Assembly (NCBI GenBank): GCA_023381535.1
Contig: JAMCSN010000080.1
Span: 1-5,852, forward strand
Length of the DNA stretch: 5,852 nucleotides
Direction of reading: 5' to 3'
From: Bacteroidota bacterium
GTDB lineage: Bacteria > Bacteroidota > Ignavibacteria > Ignavibacteriales > Melioribacteraceae
The first letter of the stretch is position 1, and each line of letters opens with the position of its first letter. The notes under the pieces were generated by a model. It searched no databases and was not told the DNA's origin. It saw only the letters and a program-made list of their open reading frames with translations. Below are positions 1 to 5,852 of this stretch, in pieces. The position numbers and the translations under genes are program-made.

Positions 1-8
1 GAGAAAAC

Positions 9-890
9 ATGACAACACTAGTAGCAGATACCAGTAAGAACCGTTACAGGACGGAACTGATTCTAAAAAAAGTAAATACGCTGGCACCGATACCGAAAAT
101 CTTGAACGAGGTCCTGCAACTGTTAAATGATATAAATACGAGTCCACACACGCTGGCAAAAGCAATTTCGAAAGATCAAAGTGTTGTGCTGAAAATTTTG
201 ACGATTGCAAATTCTCCTTTTTACGGTTTAGCGAAACGTGTTTCGTCGATAGAATTTGCGATTATGATACTCGGTTTCAATGAAATACGGAACATTGTTT
301 CCGCGTTATCGTTAATGGAGACTATAAAAAACAAAACCGATAAATATCTGGATCAAAAAAGTTTTTGGCTGCATTCATACATAACAGCAACAATTTCAAA
401 AAAGCTCGCCTACGATTTCGGACTTGAAAAAAGCAACGAAACATTTATTGCCGGACTCCTTCACGATGTCGGCTTATCCATTGTTCATAAATTCATGCAT
501 TCTGATTTCGTAAATGTTCATGAATTGATCAATGCCGGAATGGATTTTTCCGAAGCTGAAATGCAAGTCTTCGGCATGACGCACGGTGAAATCGCAGAAA
601 CTTTGCTGAAGAGCTGGAACATTCCCGAAATAATTACAGAGACCGTTCGATATCATCATGCGCCGGTTCTTAACTCATACACTCCAACTCTTTCCTCTGT
701 AGTACATCTTGCCGATTACATGACGCAGATGCTGAAAATAGGTGATCTGGATTATGAAAAATCTTTAAAGCTGGATAACGTAGTGTTTACAACCCTGCAC
801 GTGAAAGATTTAGCCGAGCTTGGTCATTTTATTGATGGTTACCAAGAACCGCTTCTACAGCAGATGGAATCATTAAAGTATTTGGTATGA
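9..890 (+). CDS. HDOD-domain signalling protein
   Basis: Predicted cytoplasmic 293-residue protein, nearly all one HDOD domain (about residues 17-240). The family is a divergent branch of the HD phosphohydrolases, often linked to signalling and motility, and usually without demonstrated enzyme activity. Visible signatures are the LAPIP segment at 25-29, ANSPFYGL at 67-74, SSIEFAIMILGFNEIRN at 79-95, GLLHDVG at 149-155 and RYHHAP at 214-219. HD-type metal ligands look largely present: H122, H152-D153, H192, H216-H217 and D236. The lysine that follows the HD motif in HD-GYP enzymes is a leucine here (L156). No output or receiver domain is attached. The ATG at 9 fits the domain boundary, but only eight upstream bases are visible, with no in-frame stop, so a longer N-terminus cannot be excluded. 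The stop overlaps the next start in ATGA, suggesting coupled translation with the pseudo-kinase gene. Family assignment is firm; target and activity are unknown. Confidence 0.9.
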   Translation: MTTLVADTSKNRYRTELILKKVNTLAPIPKILNEVLQLLNDINTSPHTLAKAISKDQSVVLKILTIANSPFYGLAKRVSSIEFAIMILGFNEIRNIVSALSLMETIKNKTDKYLDQKSFWLHSYITATISKKLAYDFGLEKSNETFIAGLLHDVGLSIVHKFMHSDFVNVHELINAGMDFSEAEMQVFGMTHGEIAETLLKSWNIPEIITETVRYHHAPVLNSYTPTLSSVVHLADYMTQMLKIGDLDYEKSLKLDNVVFTTLHVKDLAELGHFIDGYQEPLLQQMESLKYLV

Positions 891-2200
891 GACTAATAAA
901 AGAAAAAACTCGCTCGTACGAGTCGTTCCATAAATCGCTTCAGTACTTCACGAAAAATTCTGATGTGAGAGGCGATCTAAGATTAATCAGTTTTGAAAAT
1001 CATCAGAACAATAATAATCTGCTTGAGAAGTACACTTTTTTTGTTCAGAACTTATGGTCGTTTCAGCAAAAAATTGAAGAAGCAAAAAAGATTGAAGAAA
1101 TTCATGCGCTGATTTTGTCATTCGTAAAAAGAATTCTTCAGGCGAAAGAAGTTGAGTTATTTATGTTCAACGATTCCGGGCGCCATCTTATTCCGCTAAA
1201 TCAAAAAGCCAACGCGCAGCACGTTAACACTGTTAACAAAATTCACAGAGACGGGATTCTTGATTGGATCTTTGAATCAAAAAAACCAACGATAGTCCCG
1301 GATTTGGATACGTACACCGCCAGCGGTTCGAAAGTCAATCAGCTCATTTTTCCCATTTACGATTCCGGATTGAAGCACGGCATACTTTCGCTTTACACGC
1401 CGATCACAAAAGTTTCTGAAGTCTCGCTTGAGAACAGATCGGTGCAAATTATTCTTGGGATAGTGATGCCGGTAATTATGAAGCTCAAGCAGAAAGACAG
1501 TATTAACAAGCTTTACCAAGAGCTTCAGGTTTACCAGTCCAAACTGAAAAACGATTCCGATGTTTACGCAATTGGAAATATTGCCGAAGGAATTCTGGAA
1601 GAGATCGGCGAGCCGCTTCAGGTAATTCTTTCTCTAACCGATTTACTGGAAAATGAAAATGCTGCGATTGATCGTCAGACAACAGGCAATATCAAAAATC
1701 AAATTGACAAAGTAAGAGGCTTAATTGCCGGACTTACAAGATTTTCCGGTTTGAACAAACCCCAAAACCAAAATAGCCAGGCATGCGACCTTAATAAGAT
1801 TGTTAAAGAGTTTAGAAACATCATCAACGCTACGCTGCAGAATCTTGGTCTGGAATGCGAGCTTGATCTAGAGGAAAATATTCCGACAATTCTTTCCGAT
1901 GCAGGTGAAATCAAGCAGCTTTTAACCAGCATTTTTTCGTTGCTTAAGTCTGCGTCAAGAAAGGGCGGCGCATTCGTAATTCAAACAAAGTATATCAAAG
2001 AGAAAATTGTGCTTTCAGTTTTTACTACAGAACAGATAGCCGGCATTGCCAACGAAAACGAATACAGATCGAATGTAACGGTAAGATTGATCAATGAATT
2101 GATGAAGAAGAATGAAGGATCGGCGGAATTCAATTTGCTGCCGCTTAAAGGCACAATAATTCATCTGATATTTCCATTGAAAAGAAAACTTTCATTATGA
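887..2200 (+). CDS. GAF-domain protein with degenerate histidine-kinase-like core
   Basis: A 437-residue protein with no membrane segment, so probably cytoplasmic. Residues 1-60 are unrecognised. Residues about 62-200 look like a GAF sensory domain (GILDWIFESKKPTIVPDL at 123-140, then LIFPIYDSGLKHGILSLY at 153-170). A short helical linker leads to a DHp-like helical hairpin at about 225-290 and a GHKL-ATPase-like fold at about 300-432, ending in GTIIHLIFPL (422-431), like the GTxFxxxLP end of true kinases. The H-box reads NIAEGILEEIGEPLQVIL (231-248), where active kinases have GxAHEINNPL, so the phosphoacceptor histidine is replaced by E238. The N-box asparagines are not recognisable (EIKQLLTSIFSLLKSAS, 341-357) and no DxGxG motif is present. 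It is therefore probably a pseudo-kinase acting by binding rather than phosphotransfer. It overlaps both neighbours by ATGA and has no clear Shine-Dalgarno sequence, which suggests coupled translation. Confidence 0.85.
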   Translation: MRLIKEKTRSYESFHKSLQYFTKNSDVRGDLRLISFENHQNNNNLLEKYTFFVQNLWSFQQKIEEAKKIEEIHALILSFVKRILQAKEVELFMFNDSGRHLIPLNQKANAQHVNTVNKIHRDGILDWIFESKKPTIVPDLDTYTASGSKVNQLIFPIYDSGLKHGILSLYTPITKVSEVSLENRSVQIILGIVMPVIMKLKQKDSINKLYQELQVYQSKLKNDSDVYAIGNIAEGILEEIGEPLQVILSLTDLLENENAAIDRQTTGNIKNQIDKVRGLIAGLTRFSGLNKPQNQNSQACDLNKIVKEFRNIINATLQNLGLECELDLEENIPTILSDAGEIKQLLTSIFSLLKSASRKGGAFVIQTKYIKEKIVLSVFTTEQIAGIANENEYRSNVTVRLINELMKKNEGSAEFNLLPLKGTIIHLIFPLKRKLSL

Positions 2201-2790
2201 AAAAGATTTTGTTCACGGCAATAATTTTTTGTTTCGTTATGACCGCAAAAGGCCAGTCCGCCGATTCACTTTTAAATGCAGCGGGGGATTCGATTGACAT
2301 TCACGCTATGGTTCAAAAGCAGATTGATGAAGCGCGCAGAAAACAATCTTTAGCTTTGAGCATCCCGGTGCCGCTGGCTGAAATGCAGCGTGACATAGCA
2401 GTTGAAACAGCCGAACCAAAATCATCCGGTGTGAATGCTCTTTTGATTCTGTTTACGCAAATACCATTTATATACAAGGCTTACGCCGCTATTTCGTTTT
2501 TGATAGTGCTTCTTATTTTGGTAAGAAGGTACATCTCCAGGTTCAACAGTAAATCATTGAGTTTGTTGAAAGAGAGAATCGGATTGATGCGCGAAGAAAA
2601 AATCGGCGGATCAAAAAGTGATGCGAAACTGATCAAATCGAGAAAAATTTTGAGAAGTAATCCGGCTGTGTTCAAAGTTACGGAAGAACAGCTTAGCAAA
2701 GCTGCGCGGAAAATGAATCTTTCCAAAGGTGAATTAATATTGGCGGCACGATTGAAATTTTTTGAAGTTAAAGAAATGCAGGAGATATAA
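2197..2790 (+). CDS. Single-pass membrane protein of unknown function, flagellar-operon associated
   Basis: I do not recognise this 197-residue protein with confidence. It begins with a signal-peptide-like stretch (residues 1-20, ending TAKGQ). A short polar, presumably periplasmic segment follows (about 21-80), with a possible helix around QKQIDEARRKQ (40-50). A transmembrane helix lies at about 88-110, followed by RRYISRF (110-116). The basic residues after the helix suggest an outside-to-inside topology with a cytoplasmic tail of about 85 residues. The tail is basic and ends in a helix-turn-helix-like segment, ARKMNLSKGELILAARL (170-186). By layout this recalls short flagellar-locus proteins such as the DUF2802/DUF6115 families or SwrB, which end in a compact helical motif containing a GE pair; FliO is another single-pass flagellar protein with a cytoplasmic tail. 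Both comparisons are inference. The gene overlaps the pseudo-kinase gene by ATGA and flgF by one base, so it is very probably expressed with the flagellar genes. Confidence 0.75.
   Translation: MKKILFTAIIFCFVMTAKGQSADSLLNAAGDSIDIHAMVQKQIDEARRKQSLALSIPVPLAEMQRDIAVETAEPKSSGVNALLILFTQIPFIYKAYAAISFLIVLLILVRRYISRFNSKSLSLLKERIGLMREEKIGGSKSDAKLIKSRKILRSNPAVFKVTEEQLSKAARKMNLSKGELILAARLKFFEVKEMQEI
2780..2784 (+). promoter_or_regulatory. Ribosome binding site for flgF
   Basis: AGGAG lies five bases before the flgF ATG, inside the last codons of the preceding gene. It supports the start at 2790, where the upstream stop and the flgF start share one base (TAATG). It is clearly stronger than anything upstream of the two preceding genes. 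Confidence 0.8.
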
Positions 2791-3500
2791 TGATCAAAGG
2801 GATATATGCTGCAGGCAGAAGTTTGGATCAGAGGTTGAAAAACATCGATGTAATTGCCAACAACCTTGCCAATCTCAACTCAACCGGATATAAACGGGAG
2901 ATCCCGTTTTCGGAAATGATTAACCAGGCGGGTGAAGTCGTTATCAAAAAAGTTACAAGCCAACAGCAAGGCGAAATTCTTCAAACATCCAATCCGCTGG
3001 ATCTTGCAATTTCAGGCGAAGGTTTTTTTGTTGTGAAAGGTGACGACGGCAGCGTTGAACTAACACGTGACGGCAGATTCAAATTGAGCGAAGACGGGGT
3101 GCTGACTGATTCAAACGGAAAAAAAGTGATGGGTAAAAACGGAAGCATATCACTTGAAGACAGTTTGCTGAACAAGAATTCGAGCATAATGATTTCGAAA
3201 AACGGCGAAGTTAAAGTTGGCGACAAAATTGTTGACAAGATTATGGTTGCAACAGTTCCGCGCCCAAGCGACTTGATGCGTACTGACGGTTCGAATTTCT
3301 TGCCTGGAGATCAAACGGTAATGAACGCACCAGAAAATGAATTCGCTGTCTCACAAGGGTTCCTTGAAGAATCAAACACAAATCCGATCGTTGAAATGGA
3401 AGCGATGATCTCGCTGAATAAAGAATTTGAAACCGCGCAGAAAGTAATTTCCACTCTCGATGCTTCGCTTGGTGAAGCAAACGAAATAGGAAAAATCTAA
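2790..3500 (+). CDS. flgF: Flagellar basal-body rod protein FlgF (proximal rod)
   Basis: FlgF forms part of the proximal rod of the flagellar basal body, in the periplasm, and is exported by the flagellar type III system without a cleaved signal. The 236-residue protein has the N-terminal rod motif (IDVIANNLANLNSTGYKR, 19-36), the central LDLAISGEGFFVV block with TRDGRF (70-97), and the C-terminal heptad region (SQGFLEESNTNPIVEMEAM, 188-206), which packs with the N-terminus as a coiled coil. It is somewhat shorter than enteric FlgF. I call it FlgF rather than FlgG because it lies directly upstream of a fuller FlgG and lacks the extra segment that FlgG carries after the N-terminal motif (see flgG). 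A second FlgG-like paralogue is the alternative. It has a good ribosome binding site and overlaps the preceding gene by one base. Confidence 0.9.
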   Translation: MIKGIYAAGRSLDQRLKNIDVIANNLANLNSTGYKREIPFSEMINQAGEVVIKKVTSQQQGEILQTSNPLDLAISGEGFFVVKGDDGSVELTRDGRFKLSEDGVLTDSNGKKVMGKNGSISLEDSLLNKNSSIMISKNGEVKVGDKIVDKIMVATVPRPSDLMRTDGSNFLPGDQTVMNAPENEFAVSQGFLEESNTNPIVEMEAMISLNKEFETAQKVISTLDASLGEANEIGKI

Positions 3501-3505
3501 AGGAG
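3499..3505 (+). promoter_or_regulatory. Ribosome binding site for flgG
   Basis: AAAGGAG, six bases before the flgG ATG, is the strongest Shine-Dalgarno sequence in the window. It starts in the flgF stop codon and lies mostly in the 11-base flgF-flgG gap. It fixes the flgG start and fits a need for more FlgG than FlgF per basal body. Confidence 0.85.
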
Positions 3506-3511
3506 TTATAT

Positions 3512-4312
3512 ATGTCAACACGAGCTTTAAGAACGGCTGCTTCCGGAATGTATGCACAGCAAATTAACATAGAGGTTATTTCCAACAACATTGCAAACAT
3601 CAACACAACCAGCTTTAAGAAAAACAAAGCTGAGTTTCAGGATTTGATGTACCAGGAAGTTCATGTTAACCCCTTAACTTCTTCCGCGCCGGGAGTTGAA
3701 GAAACATCAACTTCAAAAATCCAGATCGGTAACGGTGTTAAACCCGCGGCATCCACAAAGATTTTTACTCAAGGCGATATTACACCAACGAACAATCAGC
3801 TCGATCTCGCAATTCAAGGCGAAGGATTTTTTCAAGTACGCAAAAGCGATGGAACAATTGCATACACACGCGACGGTTCGTTCAAAGTAAATGCAGACGG
3901 GAAAATTGTTACTTCAGGCGGAAACGAATTGGATCCCGGTTTCACGTTGACAAGCGATATTTCCAGCATCGCTATCGGGCAGGATGGAACTGTAACCGCG
4001 CATCAAGGCAACGGCAGTGTTGTTCAGCTTGGAAGTATTGAGATAGCGCGCTTCATGAATAACGGCGGACTTGTAGCACTGGGCGATAATTTGTATGCGG
4101 AATCTCCGGCATCGGGACAACCGATAATCGGCACACCGGGTCAGGAAGGATTCGGAGAACTTCATCAAGGTTACCTAGAAGCTTCGAACGTTGACATAGT
4201 TGAAGAAATGATTGCTATGATAGCGGCGCAGCGCGCATACGAAATTAATTCCAAAACAGTTCAGACTGTTGAGAACATGATGACGATGGCAAACAACTTA
4301 AAGAGATCTTAA
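3512..4312 (+). CDS. flgG: Flagellar distal rod protein FlgG
   Basis: FlgG builds the distal rod, the drive shaft that passes through the P and L rings and carries the hook. The 266-residue product matches the family's usual length of about 260. Motifs in order are the N-terminal NNIANINTTSFKK (25-37), FQDLMYQE (42-49), QIGNGVKP (71-78), QGDITPTNNQLDLAIQGEGFF (split across 88-107), AYTRDGSFKV (117-126), DNLYAESPASG (192-202), and the C-terminal LHQGYLEASNVDIVEEM (217-233) followed by AAQRAYEINSKTVQT (238-252). Residues about 47-69 correspond to the FlgG-specific segment that in Salmonella makes the rod straight and rigid rather than hook-like; flgF lacks it here. There is no signal peptide, as expected for a type III export substrate. 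A strong ribosome binding site precedes it, and flgA follows after seven bases. Confidence 0.97.
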   Translation: MSTRALRTAASGMYAQQINIEVISNNIANINTTSFKKNKAEFQDLMYQEVHVNPLTSSAPGVEETSTSKIQIGNGVKPAASTKIFTQGDITPTNNQLDLAIQGEGFFQVRKSDGTIAYTRDGSFKVNADGKIVTSGGNELDPGFTLTSDISSIAIGQDGTVTAHQGNGSVVQLGSIEIARFMNNGGLVALGDNLYAESPASGQPIIGTPGQEGFGELHQGYLEASNVDIVEEMIAMIAAQRAYEINSKTVQTVENMMTMANNLKRS

Positions 4313-4319
4313 TCTTGAA

Positions 4320-4961
4320 ATGAAAATCTTAATGATGATATTGCTCGGATTCATTTTTGGAAACGGGAAGTCTTTCGACTCGCGTCTGAAAATATATTTG
4401 CATGATAAACTGAGTTCGTACGAAAAATACGAATATGAAATACTCCGTCTGCCTCAAAACGAACGTTTAGAAATCGATACCGATAAAAATTTCCGTATGT
4501 CCGGCGAGTATGCGTACATCCCGGTAAAAATTTACAATTCAAAGAAAAATGTAAGTCATTCGATAATCACGCTTCGTGTTAAGCTTTATAAAAACGTTCT
4601 TGTTTCGAAACAAAAAATAGATAGGGATGAATCGCTCTCGCCATTAATGTTCGACAAAAAATTGATGGACGTTTCCAGGATGGAAGGCGACCTCGTTGAA
4701 GAGAACGCTTTGAGGGACTGCAGAAGCAAAATTATTATTAACGAAAAATCTGTGTTGCTTCAAAGCATGATTGAACCGATACCCGTCATCAACCGCGGAG
4801 AGAAAGTTACAATTCATACCGGTGGAAAGGGTGTGGACGTTTCAGTAGAAGGCATCGCGCGTCAAGACGGTTTGATCGATCAGGTAATCAACGTGCAGTG
4901 CCGAAGCCAGATTTTCAAAGCAAAAGTAATTGATAAGTACAACCTATCATTGGTGGAATAA
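4320..4961 (+). CDS. flgA: Flagellar P-ring assembly chaperone FlgA
   Basis: FlgA is a periplasmic chaperone that binds FlgI and promotes P-ring assembly around the rod. The 213-residue length is close to E. coli FlgA. Overall identity looks low, but the C-terminal half has the SAF-type layout of the family: VLVSKQKIDRDESLSPLMF (93-111), then EPIPVINRGEKVTIHTGGKG (152-171), DVSVEGIARQDGLIDQVINV (173-192) and a closing strand near 199-212. Cysteines occur at 134 and 194. The N-terminus (MKILMMILLGFIFG) is a short hydrophobic signal with no clear cleavage motif. ATG at 4320 is chosen because it follows flgG by seven bases and gives the lysine at the front of the signal; in-frame ATGs at 4332 and 4335 are possible but no better supported. 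The ribosome binding site is weak. It sits beside its presumed client genes flgH and flgI, unlike in enterics, where flgA is transcribed separately from the rod and ring genes. Confidence 0.88.
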   Translation: MKILMMILLGFIFGNGKSFDSRLKIYLHDKLSSYEKYEYEILRLPQNERLEIDTDKNFRMSGEYAYIPVKIYNSKKNVSHSIITLRVKLYKNVLVSKQKIDRDESLSPLMFDKKLMDVSRMEGDLVEENALRDCRSKIIINEKSVLLQSMIEPIPVINRGEKVTIHTGGKGVDVSVEGIARQDGLIDQVINVQCRSQIFKAKVIDKYNLSLVE

Positions 4962-5537
4962 ATGAAACGCACGATTTTGATAATTCTTTCTTTAGTATTT
5001 GCCTCATCGATGTTTGCGCAGAGCATGAGGAAGAATGCTCAGGTCTCGTTGTTCTCGGATAATAAAGCGTCGCAGCCGGGCGATGCGGTGACTATACTTG
5101 TAGTTGAATCAACAACAGCATCGAACAATTCCGAAACGTCTGCCGGCAGAAAGAGCGATATCGGACTCAGCGCATCCGGTAATGTAGGAACTTCAACCAT
5201 ACCAAATAATCAGGTCGCGTTGGGTACAAATAATAATTTTCAAGGAAGCGGATCAACAAAAACCACCGGGAACATCAGCACAAAAATCAGCGCGACTGTT
5301 GATACTGTTCTCGCTAACGGAAATATGGTAATAAGCGGCAGCAAAAAAATTAGCATAAACGGTGAAGACCAGACCATTCGTATAAAAGGAATTGTCAGAC
5401 CTTCGGATATTTCTTCCGACAATTCGGTTTACTCGTATAACGTTTCTCAAGCGGAAATTACTTTTGAGGGAAATGGAATCATAGACAATGTTCAGAAGCC
5501 GGGCTGGATAACAAAATTTTTACATTGGTTGTTCTAG
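4962..5537 (+). CDS. flgH: Flagellar L-ring protein FlgH
   Basis: FlgH forms the L ring, the outer-membrane bushing around the distal rod. The mature region shows the family pattern: SLFSDNKASQPGDAVTILVVES (split across 29-50), the Ser/Thr/Asn-rich stretch 51-80, FQGSGSTKTTGNISTKISAT (93-112), VLANGNMVISGSKKISING (116-134), the IRIKGIVRPSDI block (139-150) and the C-terminal end GNGIIDNVQKPGWITKFL (170-187). At 191 residues it is shorter than the roughly 230-residue enteric protein, mainly at the N-terminus. The signal peptide ends MFAQ (17-20), a signal peptidase I type site, and the whole protein contains no cysteine, so it cannot be lipidated like classical FlgH. The start directly abuts the flgA stop with no spacer and only a weak GGTGGA upstream, which suggests coupled translation. 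The identity is firm; how it anchors in the outer membrane is open. Confidence 0.95.
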   Translation: MKRTILIILSLVFASSMFAQSMRKNAQVSLFSDNKASQPGDAVTILVVESTTASNNSETSAGRKSDIGLSASGNVGTSTIPNNQVALGTNNNFQGSGSTKTTGNISTKISATVDTVLANGNMVISGSKKISINGEDQTIRIKGIVRPSDISSDNSVYSYNVSQAEITFEGNGIIDNVQKPGWITKFLHWLF

Positions 5538-5539
5538 GA
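5536..5539 (+). promoter_or_regulatory. Ribosome binding site for flgI
   Basis: AGGA begins inside the flgH TAG stop codon and lies six bases before the flgI ATG at 5546. The stop codon thus supplies part of the ribosome binding site, which fits translational coupling of the two ring genes and supports the chosen flgI start. Confidence 0.65.
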
Positions 5540-5545
5540 ATAAAA

Positions 5546-5852
5546 ATGAAAACAAAATTCTTTGCATGGTCAATTATCTTTTTGTTTGCATGCAATTTGA
5601 TCTTTGCGCAACGGATAAAAGATATCGGCTATATAAGCGGAAAGAGTTCGGAACAGATTCTCGGTTACGGATTAGTTGTAGGATTAGCCGGTACCGGCGA
5701 CAGTTACCGTTCATCTTTTACGATACAATCTGTTTCGAGTATGCTGAAAAGATTCGGTATTACTGTTCCTCAGACGGATTTGAAAACGAAAAATGTTGCG
5801 GCGGTAATTGTAACTGCAACTCTCGACGGCAATCTTAAAGGCGGTGCTGAGT
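5546..5852 (+). CDS. flgI: Flagellar P-ring protein FlgI, 5' part
   Basis: FlgI forms the periplasmic P ring around the rod, assembled with help from FlgA. Only the first 102 codons are present; the frame is still open at the window edge, so the gene is cut by the window and not broken. The N-terminus is a signal peptide (MKTKFFAWSIIFLFACNLIFA) with likely cleavage before Q22. The mature start is typical of the family: RIKDIGYISGKSSEQILGYG (23-42), LVVGLAGTGDS (43-53), FTIQSVSSMLKRFGITVP (58-75) and LKTKNVAAVIVTATL (79-93). Full-length FlgI is usually about 350-370 residues, so roughly 250 or more should lie beyond the window. It follows flgH by eight bases, with a ribosome binding site overlapping the flgH stop. 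Cys16 is inside the hydrophobic core and does not form a lipobox. Confidence 0.95.
   Translation, partial: MKTKFFAWSIIFLFACNLIFAQRIKDIGYISGKSSEQILGYGLVVGLAGTGDSYRSSFTIQSVSSMLKRFGITVPQTDLKTKNVAAVIVTATLDGNLKGGAE

Noticed and set aside
913..922. Perfect 10-base palindrome CTCGTACGAG near the start of the pseudo-kinase gene
   Set aside because: It is too short to be a convincing operator or terminator, has no T-run after it, and lies inside coding sequence.
1223..1237. Near-palindrome GTTAACACTGTTAAC
   Set aside because: It looks operator-like but lies deep in the GAF coding region, far from any start, and encodes ordinary residues (VNTVN). No second copy was seen.
3241..3627. 128-codon open frame on the - strand
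   Set aside because: It runs antisense to the end of flgF and start of flgG, both strongly supported by family motifs. Its product has no recognisable domain, and it would interrupt a continuous same-strand operon.
3696..3890. 64-codon + strand open frame inside flgG
   Set aside because: It is out of frame within a well-conserved flgG and has no motif or ribosome binding site of note.
4313..4319. Possible terminator or promoter between flgG and flgA
   Set aside because: The gap is only seven bases, with no hairpin and no room for promoter boxes; the same holds for the other gaps in the window.
5566..5838. 90-codon open frame on the + strand in another frame
   Set aside because: It lies in a shifted frame inside flgI. 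The frame starting at 5546 gives a signal peptide and the FlgI N-terminal motifs, so this is a shadow.

Overview
All genes in this window lie on the + strand and read as one tightly packed stretch of a flagellar operon. Gaps between genes are 11 bases or less, several genes overlap by 1 to 4 bases, and I see no terminator or obvious promoter. The organism is a diderm bacterium, because it encodes the outer rings of a flagellar basal body (FlgH L-ring, FlgI P-ring, and the P-ring chaperone FlgA). The DNA is moderately AT-rich. Three exported proteins have short signal peptides ending in Ala-Gln or Gly-Gln, a style common in the Bacteroidota/Chlorobiota/Ignavibacteriota group. A motile member of that group, perhaps an Ignavibacteriota-like organism, is my best guess; this is inference from style, not a database match.

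Layout: 9-890 is an HDOD-domain signalling protein. 887-2200 is a GAF-domain protein with a histidine-kinase-like C-terminal half that lacks the phosphoacceptor histidine and the ATP-binding boxes. 2197-2790 is a small exported or membrane protein with one transmembrane helix and a helical C-terminal tail. These three are linked by ATGA overlaps, and the third overlaps flgF by one base (TAATG). Then come flgF (2790-3500), flgG (3512-4312), flgA (4320-4961), flgH (4962-5537) and the 5' part of flgI (5546 to the window end).

Functional reading: flgF and flgG encode the proximal and distal rod. flgA encodes the periplasmic chaperone for P-ring assembly, and flgI and flgH encode the P and L rings through which the rod passes. 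The structural half is therefore a coherent rod-and-bushing cassette. The upstream half (HDOD, pseudo-kinase, one-TM protein) is probably co-transcribed and translationally coupled with it. It is the least explained part of the window and the best candidate for an unrecognised flagellar regulatory or assembly-control module. The structural genes look ordinary except for FlgH, which lacks the lipobox cysteine of classical FlgH lipoproteins.
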